From positions 1,240,001 to 1,304,000 of the forward strand of contig CP073218.1 in assembly GCA_020342235.1 (NCBI GenBank): DNA of 64,000 nucleotides, in the 5' to 3' direction. The notes beneath the pieces were generated by a model. The model was given only the letters and a program-made list of their open reading frames with translations, was not told the origin of the DNA and ran no database searches. The translations under genes and the position numbers were made by a program. The stretch comes from Saccharomycopsis phalli (lineage: Eukaryota; Ascomycota; Saccharomycetes; Ascoideales; Saccharomycopsidaceae). This document shows positions 17,814 through 26,678 of this stretch, piece by piece (position 1 is the stretch's first letter; each line of letters opens with the position of its first letter).

Positions 17814-18290
17814 TGTTGAGGTTGAAAGCCACAGGCAAGACACCTATAACGGAGAAGCAATTCTACATTGTAATGTACTCACTGAGAAAGACAACTAAGC
17901 GGTTATGCTGTTGTAATAACCAGTGAAACTCATAACAATAGGATCTTATAAGGGAATATTATCTCCTATAAAGAGAGGATATTTCCGTAGCTCAAGGGAA
18001 CAACTAAGTAAATTCCAATCATCACTACCGTTCCGATTATTCAAGTATAAAGAAACAAAACTCATCTATAATTAACTAAATATCTGAGTATAAGTTTGTA
18101 ACGATGTCAAACTCAAAAGACGAGGAAATAGACATCGACAAATTCAATCATCACTACCGTTCCGATTATTCAATTACAAAGGAACGAAACACATCTATAA
18201 TTAAGTAAATATCTGAGCATAAATTCGTAACGATGCCAAACTCTATGGAAGAGGAATTTGACATCGACAAAAAAAAGTCTCCACCAAGTC
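17814..18290 (+). mobile_element. LTR-retrotransposon relic, family A, second copy with repeated leader
   Basis: A second LTR-like unit starts TGTTGAGGTTGAAAG at 17814, directly after the previous relic. It is nearly identical to the inverted copy at 4775-5098. The leader core (AATCATCACTACCGTTCCG) occurs twice in tandem, at 18017 and 18147, and once more at 38874. The relic ends against the secreted-protein gene at 18320. It is broken. Confidence 0.6.
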
Positions 18291-19311
18291 TTTTCCAGCA
18301 AGTACCTCGGAGAAGATTTTTAATTGTCTTGATGACGTGGAACGGATTGAATACTAGTAACATCGGTGACAAGGCTACTGTATATCAACTTCAAGGTAAC
18401 TGAATCATCGAGACACCCCCTGAGCACAATGCCATCGGGAGTCACAATTTTAGTCACTCCGCCATATTCGTTACCAGTTTTACTTTGAAAGAACTCCTTG
18501 AGGTACTTCAGAGTTTTCCGATTCATCTTTTTCATTATCATACTTTGCTGATCGTTCAAATAGTTGGCAATTGTCTCCATCCGCTCATTGGTGACGTCTG
18601 GATCAAACTTGACTTCAATTACCGACATTTGATTTTGTGTGATACCAGACGAGCGTGTTTTCTTAATTATGGCCATTTTGACTGGATCTGATGTTAGTTG
18701 TAGTTCGTTGTAGGGAAGAAAAATACTGGCCTCCTTCTTCTCCTCCTCCTCCTCCTTCTTCTTCTTATTCAAGAATGGAATATTAATTGCTTGGATTCCA
18801 AAAATAAAGAGCGCAAAAAGGAATAAAAATTTCATAGTGGGTTTATGATTTTAGAATACAATTCAGTCATTTATATACCTTTAACAGATGCCTTGTCGTG
18901 ATGTAGAATTGATGCGGCATCCAAATTGTAAGGAGCTCAAAATAAAAACCTTGCAGTCTAATAATAGTGAAATCTCATGCTTTGATGCATTGATGTCATA
19001 TCATAATTATATTACTACATGGGAAGTAACCATAGCCTATCAGATCTTTCAATGACCATTGGAGACTATACAGTGTTTTGTTGTTTGTTTGTATGATACA
19101 ATGAATCCTTTGTACTTAATACTGCGAAATATCAAGACATTTCAATGGACCAAATATGAAATGCAGTGCCTAGTAAATATTTGCCTATTAATAAAATTGA
19201 CAGCCTTTTACAGGAGCCATCTACATCATGCATCCATGGAAAGAATTAGTGCCGTACTAAAGACATCAGTTTAACTTTTATTAGCTGTAATGACCAGAAT
19301 CAAACTATGGA
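18275..19311 (+). repeat. duplicated segment, arm 2 (uninterrupted; holds both LINE empty sites)
   Basis: It is collinear with arm 1 (5610-6421, 11843-12088, 17167-17217). The LINE copy 2 target is intact at 19001-19014 and the LINE copy 3 target at 19248-19260. The right ~310 bp are identical to arm 1 by eye, while the gene half is clearly diverged. Confidence 0.92.
18320..18835 (-). CDS. small secreted protein, paralogue 2
   Basis: This 171-residue protein is the paralogue of 5655-6167. The signal peptide is almost identical (M-K-F-L-F-L-F-A-L-F-I-F-G-I-Q-A), followed by I-N-I-P-F-L-N-K-K-K and a Lys/Glu run. The shared C-terminal block has F-(F)-Q-S-K-T-G-N-E-Y-G-G-V-T-K and L-R-G-C-L-D-D-S-V-T. 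The mature parts differ at many positions, yet both frames stay open, which suggests that both are kept by selection. Function is unknown; the I9-type inhibitor resemblance noted for paralogue 1 applies here with the same low certainty. Confidence 0.7.
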   Translation of the reverse strand: MKFLFLFALFIFGIQAINIPFLNKKKKEEEEEKKEASIFLPYNELQLTSDPVKMAIIKKTRSSGITQNQMSVIEVKFDPDVTNERMETIANYLNDQQSMIMKKMNRKTLKYLKEFFQSKTGNEYGGVTKIVTPDGIVLRGCLDDSVTLKLIYSSLVTDVTSIQSVPRHQDN

Positions 19312-19631
19312 GATGACGGGGATCTGATGCCTTACTCCATGTCTGATGAGGGCTGATGCCGCGTTATAAAGACGAGCCTTTGCTTTTGAAGATCCAGAGA
19401 CAGTTATTGATGAAACCTCTTTATCAGCGCTCCTATTGTCTGGAATTGAAAATTTGCATGGGATTTCTATTTCTGATTCATGGTGTAAAAAGTCCGTGCC
19501 TATCTTAATTCTTAATTCTTCTGATACAATACCCGAGCCCCTACGATTACTATTAGATATTCTCCCAATACACATTCCTTCAACCCTTGACACCACACTA
19601 AGACAAACACGCTATATGTCATAGTCCCACA
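19312..19631. other. spacer without recognised feature
   Basis: No gene or repeat is recognised. An open frame on the minus strand (19300-19596) has no ATG start and no family resemblance I can name. Confidence 0.4.
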
Positions 19632-20712
19632 TTTGCTTCCACCCAAATAACACCGGATTGGTCCTCTGCCTTCCAAATGGACAGACGAAAGACGAATCGG
19701 AGGTGGTCAAACTATTGGGAATTACTCTAGACAAACGACTACCATTCACAAAACACATTAGGTCGATACTTTTGCGCGCCAAAAGATTGTTTGAGCAAAT
19801 CCATTCAGTCGCGTTACATGGCACAAGAGGAACCACTACGCTCACCTTGTTCAAAACATGCACGCTCCCAATAATATCCTACGGACTAGAGATCTTCTAC
19901 TTCAAGCTCAACAAGAGTCAGAGGAACAAGATACAGGTATGCCACAACATCGCTCTACGACTGGCCTTGGGCATGCTAAGACCTGTTGAAGATGTCGAAG
20001 ATCTGAGAGATTAAGGAGATCGTCCTGTTGAAGATCTGAGAGACTTGTTGAAGAAGTTAACTGACCTAATATTATTATGAGGCCGTACGGATAACAGTAT
20101 TATGAGACCGTACGGACAATGATCTCAGAAGCAGAAGGTAACTGAAGGCATCTCGGAAAAGAATATAAATAGGATAAGAAATAGCTAGTATAGTAACAAG
20201 AAGATGAATTATCTATAACAGTAGATATATATGCCATAAGGATCTGCTAGATTACGACAAGACCAACTGCGATTGGCATCCTCAACATTGAGTCAGGCTC
20301 TCTCCCACAATCACTTCTACTCAAACAGATTGCCATTGACAAGTGCATCAGATGGTTAACTAATATAAATCCCAATCCATTCAAAGGAGCATAGACACGT
20401 AGATTAAATCAGGAGTCGCAAGCAATGAACTTCATGCGTATCCCTCAACACCAGCATTCCCTACTAAAGATTATTTAAAGACGTTTTCTCAAAATTCAGC
20501 CAGCAAGCGAAATAGTTAATTTAAAATCAGTCTGAACCTGACACGCTACAAACGTCCCCGCTGAAACAACGGAAAATATATGTCCTAAGCTACACAGAAA
20601 AAGATAACCAATAATGGCAAGAGCTCATTGACTCCAATGAGATCCGGCTCCGTCACATTACACACGACACAAGGCTCAATTCGAGTGACTTCTGAAAAGT
20701 CAATTACTACTG
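19632..20712 (+). pseudogene. broken LINE ORF2 fragment (copy 2 type), split by an LTR
   Basis: Translated plus-strand pieces match copy 2 ORF2: K-D-E-S-E-V-V-K-L-L-G-I-T-L-D-K-R-L, then T-C-T-L-P-I-I-S-Y-G-L-E-I-F-Y, up to L-G-M-L-R-P at 19983. After the LTR (19984-20259) the match resumes at 20265 with the next codons of the same protein and fades at about 20712, before the end of ORF2. Frameshifts and stops are frequent in the second half, so it is a dead copy, older than copies 1-3. It has no endonuclease part and no 3' UTR. Confidence 0.88.
19984..20259 (+). mobile_element. solo LTR, family B, inside the LINE fragment
   Basis: This 276-bp insertion has TGTTGA...ACGACA ends and a perfect 5-bp target duplication, AGACC (19979-19983 and 20260-20264). 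The intact LINE sequence reads straight across that site. It contains ATATAAATAGG, a TATA-like motif. It is a solo LTR of a Ty-type element, younger than the LINE fragment it splits. A relative of its 3' half lies at 29623-29722. Confidence 0.85.
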
Positions 20713-20759
20713 ACATCATACGAAGTATGATACAGGAAGATGGTCACGTGATAAGTGGA

Positions 20760-20770
20760 ATGGGCAACAT
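20760..20770 (+). repeat. target-site duplication of SINE copy 1 (partner 21076-21086)
   Basis: ATGGGCAACAT occurs immediately on both sides of the SINE (20760-20770 and 21076-21086). Confidence 0.85.
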
Positions 20771-21075
20771 TTGTATTATTTTATTTAAGGCTATAGCTAT
20801 ACTTCGGCTCCAGAGAGATTGATATTTCACCGTCTAAGACTAGGGACGGCGCCGCTATATATGTTGCTCAGAGAAAACCCTTCAAGTGGGTAGAAAAACT
20901 CCAAGCGGGATTTTAGTAGTTGTGCTGGTAATTTGTGTATGGGGCAGGCTGTGAGTTTTCGCCGCGGGTACTAGCACAGTAGCCTGCTGTAGGGTTGTCA
21001 CTAAGCATCGAATTGAACCCATGACGGTGCCTTCCTATCAGGCGGGATGAACAACTGCGCCAAACGTGACAACCC
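20771..21075 (-). mobile_element. SINE copy 1: tRNA-like head fused to LINE 3' UTR
   Basis: The element is 305 bp on the minus strand with an 11-bp target duplication. The first ~75 bp (plus-strand 21000-21075) start GGGTTGTCACG and carry Pol III A and B boxes at tRNA spacing. GTTGTCA near the start can pair with TGACAAC further on, like an acceptor stem. The remaining ~230 bp match LINE 3' UTRs: GGCGAAAACTCA recalls copy 2, the stem-loop (20828-20834/20845-20851) and AGTATAGCTATAG recall copies 1 and 2. It ends in an A/T-rich tail. It has no protein-coding capacity and presumably moves with the LINE enzyme. Confidence 0.88.
21009..21062 (-). promoter_or_regulatory. Pol III A box and B box of SINE copy 1
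   Basis: The A box TGGCGCAGTTG is the minus strand of 21052-21062. The B box GGTTCAATTCG is the minus strand of 21009-21019. Consensus matches are good and the 32-nt spacing is that of a tRNA without a long variable arm. Confidence 0.8.
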
Positions 21076-21299
21076 ATGGGCAACATGGGAAGCATGGACG
21101 CCCATCCATGATGATGCATAGTATGACACCGCCATCATCTAGTGGACACGTATATGTGAGAGATGTAGGTATAAAGATGGTAGTTTAGACTTGAGGATCT
21201 TTAGTTCAAAATATATATAATTTACGTTTGTAAGATAGCCTGGCACTTCCGCTACTACGACGTATCTTATTGAGCTCGCTACTACTATTACTTATTATT

Positions 21300-21590
21300 T
21301 ATTTATTATTACTAGTGCGGAGTCCCCATCAGAGAAGAGACTACACTAAGTACGTCAATTGACAATATCTTCATTGCTCTACTTGAAACTTCGTGTTCTT
21401 TGTTATTTTTCTTTTTACTTGCTCTTTGACCCAATTTCCTAATCAAAGGCGATGGTCTAGCCAAGTCCATTCGCTTCGACTAAAGAATGTGCCTTACTTT
21501 CTCCAGATATAAATAGCCAGACTATTTGAATAGTTGAGCGAATATATTTTAGCTATTGACGTACATACTACGTATGTGCCGAATAATCTT
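21300..21590 (-). mobile_element. LTR relic, family C (inverted copy)
   Basis: The minus strand matches 30620-30850: AATATATTCGCT, then CTGGCTATTTATATCTGGA (TATA-like), then ACATTCTTTAGTC and GGGTCAAAGAGCAAG. It is a broken fragment of an LTR family also seen at 34395 and at the right window edge. Confidence 0.55.
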
Positions 21591-21667
21591 GATTGATCAG
21601 AGAGCAACCATAACAAATAACTAGGATACAAGATGAGGGGAAGAACAATAGGAACAATAAGCAATCA

Positions 21668-21872
21668 ACATTTAGTATTTAAGGGACAGGAGGTCCACTA
21701 AATCAGGGAGCAAATTTTTATATATTATTATACATATATTACGGCTGTAATTCGTGCATTGTGACTGACACAACACTGTTACCCACTGATACTTTTGCCA
21801 ACAAACCACCAACAACCCACCAACAACCCACTAACAACCTAAAGTGGCCCCGTAAATTCGAGGTCCGTCAGC
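21668..21872 (+). repeat. dispersed repeat family D, copy 1
   Basis: The core is ACTGTTACCCACTGATACTT...TTGCCAA...AAAGTGG..CCGTAAATTC..GGTCCGTC. A preceding block (21668-21760, AAGGGACAGGAGGTCCACTAAATC) also recurs at 22753-22860. The inner CAACAACCCAC units are short tandem repeats. There is no coding potential. Confidence 0.6.
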
Positions 21873-21916
21873 TATTTTACCAACTCGTATCTCAGTTACT
21901 ATATTACATCTCTAAT

Positions 21917-22004
21917 CTGACACGTCTGCACTATTGCCCACTGATACTTTTGCCAAACCTACCACCAACACTTTAAAATGGTCCGTAAATTCAAGATCCG
22001 TCGC
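21917..22004 (+). repeat. dispersed repeat family D, copy 2
   Basis: It has the same core as copy 1 (TTGCCCACTGATACTTTTGC, then AAAATGGTCCGTAAATTCAA), arranged in tandem 50 bp after it. Confidence 0.6.
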
Positions 22005-22088
22005 AACATTTAAACGCTTTTCAGCTACTTCATGGATCTCACAGAGTATAAATTTTTGCTGGTTTAGTGCAGCAAAAATAATTGTTCA

Positions 22089-22356
22089 TTATTCGTAAGG
22101 TTCTATAGCTATACTAGGCTCATTTGTTCTGAGATTGATATTTCACCGTTGATTTGTAAACGGCGCCGCTATGTGTGTGTGGTCTGCCGCAAGAAAACCC
22201 TTAAATGGGTAGAAAAACTCCCGGCGGGGGTGCTTGGTAAATGGGTCAGAGTGCATGCCCTAATAGTGGGCATTGGGCTGCCACGCGGCCGGATTGAACC
22301 CGTAGCGAAGGGGTCTCCGTTCAAAGTTACCAACTGGGCCATACATGACAACCCCG
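22089..22356 (-). mobile_element. SINE copy 2 with tRNA-like head
   Basis: The minus-strand element is about 268 bp. The head (plus-strand ~22275-22356) starts GGGGTTGTCATG and has an A box (TGGCCCAGTTG, 22331-22341) and a B box (GGTTCAATCCG, 22290-22300). GTTGTCA can pair with TGGCAGC as a 7-bp acceptor-like stem. The body shares the LINE-derived tail: stem CGCCGTT/AACGGTG (plus-strand 22144-22150 and 22159-22165) and the CTATAGAACC terminus. It is well diverged from copy 1, so it is older or another subfamily. I found no clear target duplication. Confidence 0.82.
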
Positions 22357-23183
22357 ATTCGGTGTTGGAAATTGCCGCTCATATGTAGTTGAATCATATG
22401 ACGTCACATGATCATATATTAAATATCTTTGTTAAAGAGTATACCAATGAAAGGTTGGCGACTTACGCAACCCCATTCCAAGGTTGGGATAAAAAAGCAG
22501 TATAGATCTGCTCTAAATATGTTGTGATTGAATAGAAAAGAAACCCATCTGGGAATAATACCCAAGCTAGCTCTTGCTACTAATTCTACCTGTCTAAGCT
22601 ATCACCAAAACCTTGGAATAGTTATTATATCATATATCACAGTGGGGTAATATTGCGATATAAATACCATGTAATAAACAATATCTGCTGAGCCGAACGC
22701 AAAAACAGTATCATGAGATTCGGAATGAAATGCTGTCACATGTACAAAATATATGGTTAGTATTCAAGGGACAAGAAGCCCACTAAATCGGGGACCAAAT
22801 ATATATATATATATATATATATACATATTGCGACTGTAACTAATGAACTGACGTACATTAGTGAAATGTACTTATCCTATCAGAGTTCTTGGTCTCGTAA
22901 CCACGATTATTGATGATGTGGTTGCAACCGGATGAAGCAGTATTACCCTACCTATAATGCCTTATAAGAGGGATTTACTGCGCCAAAATATTTAGTTCAG
23001 AATTTTATATACAGAATATATATTACGGTATCTATTGGAACAATGTATAATTGTTATAGTAGCTACTGATAGTTCTGTGCTCCGAACCTACATTATTATT
23101 TATTTAATATTGTGGGCCGTATTTACGTATTAAGTTTTTCCTTATGATTGATCACAGTCTAAGGTTTTTTGTTAGTACATCAT
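22357..23183. other. repeat-rich spacer
   Basis: No gene is seen. It contains the block 22753-22860 shared with 21668-21760 and an (AT)n run at 22799-22823. The sequence is AT-rich and probably made of old relics. Confidence 0.45.
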
Positions 23184-23281
23184 GAACTGTAACCAATACA
23201 ACGCTGTTGCACGCTGATATGTTTGTCAAAAATGACCATCACTATTTTAAAGTGACTTTGCAAATTCAAAGTCCGTCATAT
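23184..23281 (+). repeat. dispersed repeat family D, copy 3
   Basis: It has the core seen at 21764 and 21917: ACGCTGTTGCACGCTGATAT, then TTTTAAAGTGACTTTGCAAA and GTCCGTC. Confidence 0.5.
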
Positions 23282-23407
23282 TGTAGTGGAGCAACATTGA
23301 ATTTCATAGTCCATGCAAATGGCAAGGTATAAATGGACGTCGACCCAGGCCTCTGGTCTTGTGCCTTTGAATATCCTACAAAAGATATACCATTTATTAA
23401 TACTCGT

Positions 23408-24367
23408 CTACAACTTCAAGCACGGCCGGTCCGCAGGGTCTTTCCCATAGCAAATTTTCCACTTGGAGTATTTTGCATTAATCACCGAGCCACAATGCTC
23501 CTGTTCGTCTTTGGCAAAAATGGCCGATCGGATATCAAAGAAATGAATCGAGACACAGAGCTTGCGGGAAATGGACGGGGTGATTTCTGCAATTTGTCCA
23601 AATTGCGAAAAGTCATTATAAAGCTCTCGAATATCCAAAGTGCACAACTCCGGCCGGCTCTGCTTCCGGCTCGACACTATGGATGATTTTTTCAAAATCA
23701 AGCACCGGCTGGCTCCCTTTTCCACTTCTTCTAGAATAACTCCACTCACTGGGCTATGTAGATAGCTCTGGTTGAGCCACTGTGCTTTGATTGGATTCTG
23801 GCAGACAATAAACAAACCCGTCTGGGAGTATTGGTAAAACTCCTGTGCGTCCTTGGAGTTTAAAAAGCAAATGTAAACACTAGTTATGATGGTATCCTTG
23901 CCTTGGTAGACGATTTCAGGATACACTGTTTCTAGAGGCCCTCCTGCAATATTGGCTAGGATCATGTTGATGCCGACATTTTTGGGAAACCCAGTCAGAA
24001 TAAAATCCTTGGAAGCTACAGGCGAAAGTGGTGATTCTAGTCCGTCCAAGAGTTGGTTCTTGTGAATATCCATGGATTTCAAATCGTCAGTCAAGTTTGT
24101 CATTTTGGCCACTCTTTTGGCAGTAGTTAATTTATTAACAACATCAGTGTTAACTGTCAATGGGTTTCTTTTAATCGTTGATTTAATTGTATCGTCTTTC
24201 CAAGAGCCTTCCCAGGTATCCTCTTTTGCCCATGTCTCTTGCACTGGAACTTCTTTTTCGTACCTTCCCCATCCAACAAAATTCTTGGTACAAGCCTTGG
24301 CAAATCTACGAAGTCCCAAGTGCTGAGACTCCGCCTCATAGCTAGAGAGTTGTTGAGTATTAAACAT
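23408..24367 (-). CDS. RRM-like protein of unknown function
   Basis: The protein has 319 residues from the ATG at 24367, reading M-F-N-T-Q-Q-L. The in-frame sequence upstream of this ATG is a hydrophobic extension I consider non-coding. After a polar N-terminus (~100 residues) two regions look like degenerate RNA-recognition motifs. The first (~residues 120-200) begins F-I-L-T-G-F-P. The second (~residues 205-295) has A-S-R-C-L-I-L-K-K, then L-Y-N-D-F-S-Q-F-G-Q-I-A-E-I and a V-S-I-H-F-F-D-I-R-S-A-I block. That pattern fits RRM beta strands and helix 1. I cannot name an orthologue. An RNA-binding role is inference. Confidence 0.75.
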   Translation of the reverse strand: MFNTQQLSSYEAESQHLGLRRFAKACTKNFVGWGRYEKEVPVQETWAKEDTWEGSWKDDTIKSTIKRNPLTVNTDVVNKLTTAKRVAKMTNLTDDLKSMDIHKNQLLDGLESPLSPVASKDFILTGFPKNVGINMILANIAGGPLETVYPEIVYQGKDTIITSVYICFLNSKDAQEFYQYSQTGLFIVCQNPIKAQWLNQSYLHSPVSGVILEEVEKGASRCLILKKSSIVSSRKQSRPELCTLDIRELYNDFSQFGQIAEITPSISRKLCVSIHFFDIRSAIFAKDEQEHCGSVINAKYSKWKICYGKDPADRPCLKL

Positions 24368-25104
24368 GATTGTGAAAAAGATTGGAATGACACAGTTAAG
24401 TATGACACGAAGGTACACAAAAACGAGTATCAAACAAGATTAAACAAGTATCAAAGTGGTTTAAAAACATGTAACAAAGAAATTGGACAAGAAAATTGAA
24501 CAAGATATGGACAAGAGTTTAAGTTTACATGGTAGACAAGCAACGTCTGGAGTTGAAGATTTGACAGGCTAACTGCTGTCACATGATATTCATCACATGA
24601 TATAATACACACCTCTTAAATGCTAATAGCACGCAATAGTATACATCCACACATATAATGTATGTTGGGATGTCAATAATTGAGGGCACCTCCAAAATAT
24701 TTTGCGGCCTCCTAATACTATGCGCACTATACATATATCACGTGATGCCATTATATTAGGACACCAGAAGTGTTTAACATTGACTTTGAAACAGTTTGCA
24801 AAATAATTCAGCTACAATGATTATCATCTCTTTGCAATTATTTTCTAAACTAAATACTACAAGAGACAAGTCAAATGTGATGAAACATGTAAATCAATAT
24901 GCATTTTAATCAATTGAAACCGCCTGATTATTCATTCTATACAAGGGGGATATTCTCGTTGAATATTGGCCCACAATACATCCACAAAGCCAATTGAATG
25001 ACGTGGAAAAAAAAGACACCTGGATTAGTTCACAAAATATCCATCATAACAAAAAGGCCAGGTACCAAAAGGTTCTAAATCGCACAACACATAAAAAAAA
25101 CCCG
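24368..25104. other. intergenic region upstream of the RRM-like gene
   Basis: It holds no gene. It contains TCACATGATATTCATCACATGA (24578 onward, two CACATGA boxes) and a perfect palindrome ATCACGTGAT at 24737-24746, a likely bHLH (Cbf1-type) site. Confidence 0.5.
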
Positions 25105-26265
25105 TTATACCTCTCCCCAAACCTTGATACTCTTATCACCTTCTCCAGTAATCAACCGCATCCCCGTTTGGTCAAATGTGCTACAAAACACCCCACCTTC
25201 ACCTTCTTTACTTCCTGGAACCTTGGTAGTTTCCTCTTGCTGAAATGCGACTCCAGTATCATAATCGTAAAATCCCATCTGCCCATTGTCGCTTCCCGAA
25301 AAGCAAACCCCATCCTGATTCACACTCAATGTGTTTACAATTCCCCCCACCGAGTTGAAATCTTCGATATAAACTCCGCCGGGAAACCCCCACTTTTTCA
25401 CTTCGCCTGTGCTTCCAGTCACAAAGCTGTTTTCCACGTGACTAAATGCCATGGCTCGCACTCCTTTTGTATGGTTGGTAAGCGTGGCTAGTGACTTGCC
25501 AGCCACAATGTCCCATAGGCGAACTGTCCCATCAGACAGGGTACTTGCAACCTGTGGGTCTACTGGGCGCGTTTTCACGCACAAGACGTTTGAGTCATGA
25601 CCTGTCATGACCTGCACTGCTACTCGCGTCCGCATGTCCCACACACGCACCGAACTGTCTCGCCCGCCGCTCACCAAGACGTCCAACCGAGGGTGTACCG
25701 CAACACTGTACACCCCGGAAAGGTGCCCGTAATACTCGCGCACCACCTGGTTTTTCTCCAAGTCCCAACATTTGATGGTCTTGTCCTCGGAACACGAAAA
25801 CATGTACGGGTGCCGGTCACTGACATCGAGACCCCGAACCGCCATCACATGCCCGGTGAGCGTGGTTTTGAGCTCCAGCAGAGCCAAGTCCCATACTTTG
25901 ATGGTGCTGTCGACGCTTCCCGACGCGAACCACCGGTTCTCCGGTTCGACACAAAGCGCCCGGACCCACCCTCGGTGCAGACCAGCAATCACTCGAAGAA
26001 GTTTCCAGCGCCGCCGGTTGCTGGCGGAAGTCGTCGGTTTGTGCTTTAGATTGTATCGTGCAAGGACTCGCGCCTGGAGCTGTTCCGAATTGATTATTCC
26101 GTCGTCTTCGATGGCATCGACAATTTGCTGTTCGGAAGGCAACAACTCCTGGTTGGAATCTCCGGTTTTGCTGAACTTGTATATCTCGCTGTAACCAAGA
26201 GCCCCGTCTTGATTTTTTGGAAAAACTGCGCGGCGTCTTTCAATCAAGCGGGTCACAATGTCCAT
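25105..26265 (-). CDS. PRP46: Prp46/PLRG1-type splicing factor, WD40 protein
   Basis: The 386-residue protein belongs to the Prp19-associated (NTC) part of the spliceosome, which stabilises the active site during both splicing steps. A helical N-terminus (~residues 1-85) is followed by seven WD repeats. Clear blocks are [40 protein letters not shown] and [15 protein letters not shown] codons at 25876-25881 fall where the family has Ser/Gly after D-L-A. The CTG at 25537-25539 falls at the Ser of a G-S-x-D motif. Both support CUG as serine. The gene diverges from the tRNA-Ser/KIP2 pair. Confidence 0.95.
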   Translation of the reverse strand: MDIVTRLIERRRAVFPKNQDGALGYSEIYKFSKTGDSNQELLPSEQQIVDAIEDDGIINSEQLQARVLARYNLKHKPTTSASNRRRWKLLRVIAGLHRGWVRALCVEPENRWFASGSVDSTIKVWDLALLELKTTLTGHVMAVRGLDVSDRHPYMFSCSEDKTIKCWDLEKNQVVREYYGHLSGVYSVAVHPRLDVLVSGGRDSSVRVWDMRTRVAVQVMTGHDSNVLCVKTRPVDPQVASTLSDGTVRLWDIVAGKSLATLTNHTKGVRAMAFSHVENSFVTGSTGEVKKWGFPGGVYIEDFNSVGGIVNTLSVNQDGVCFSGSDNGQMGFYDYDTGVAFQQEETTKVPGSKEGEGGVFCSTFDQTGMRLITGEGDKSIKVWGEV

Positions 26266-26309
26266 GATGAGGAAAGTGGGTGTGGGTGTGGATTGATTTT
26301 GGTTTTGCA

Positions 26310-26361
26310 GTCACGTGCGTTGAATATATCGACCGGGTAGTGAATATCGACTACACGTGAC
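26310..26361 (+). promoter_or_regulatory. two Cbf1-type sites upstream of PRP46
   Basis: GTCACGTG at 26310-26317 and CACGTGAC at 26354-26361 match the RTCACGTG consensus of yeast Cbf1. They lie 45-96 bp upstream of the PRP46 ATG and before the tRNA gene. The factor is inferred from the motif alone. Confidence 0.55.
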
Positions 26362-26415
26362 TCATAGAATAGAGTCACCTTGACAGACGACTGTCAATTT
26401 CAGTCAAACAGCTTG

Positions 26416-26518
26416 GTTACAGTGGCCGAGTGGTTAAGGCGATGCCCTGCTAATAGTTTGAGCTTTAGTTGATAGGCATTGGGTTTTACCTGCGCAGGTT
26501 CGAATCCTGTCTGTGACG
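26416..26518 (+). tRNA. tRNA-Ser(GCU) with a 21-nt intron
   Basis: The acceptor stem GTTACAG (26416-26422) pairs with CTGTGAC (26511-26517) and G26518 is the discriminator. The A-box region TGGCCGAGTGG and B box GGTTCGAATCC are canonical. The anticodon stem ATGCC/GGCAT encloses a loop with GCT at 26449-26451. The intron is 26453-26473, one base 3' of the anticodon, the standard place. A long variable arm (TGGGTTTTACC) fits serine. It decodes AGC/AGU, so it is not the tRNA that reads CUG. Confidence 0.94.
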
Positions 26519-26548
26519 TCATTTTTTGCCAGCCGCATCATTGGCATA

Positions 26549-26646
26549 CACGTGACCCATTGATTTTTTGAGGACCACGTCAACTGCATGGTTTCTGGAA
26601 GGCACGCACCGCCGGGTAACTCCCAGCGAGATCTCTGTGTCACGTG
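26549..26646 (+). promoter_or_regulatory. two Cbf1-type sites upstream of KIP2
   Basis: CACGTGAC at 26549-26556 and GTCACGTG at 26639-26646 lie between the tRNA gene and the KIP2 ATG. Confidence 0.5.
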
Positions 26647-26678
26647 CGAATATTTACACACGATTTATTCCACACCAA

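Noticed and set aside
19300-19596. 98-codon minus-strand frame between the duplicated arm and a LINE fragment
   Set aside because: No ATG start, no recognisable family and relic-rich surroundings.
22275-22356. Possible functional tRNA gene (A and B boxes, acceptor-like pairing)
   Set aside because: The T-arm and anticodon arm do not fold cleanly and the sequence is joined to a LINE-type tail, so it is a SINE head.
22149-22388. 79-codon frame
   Set aside because: It lies inside SINE copy 2 and runs through the tRNA-like head. No protein resemblance.
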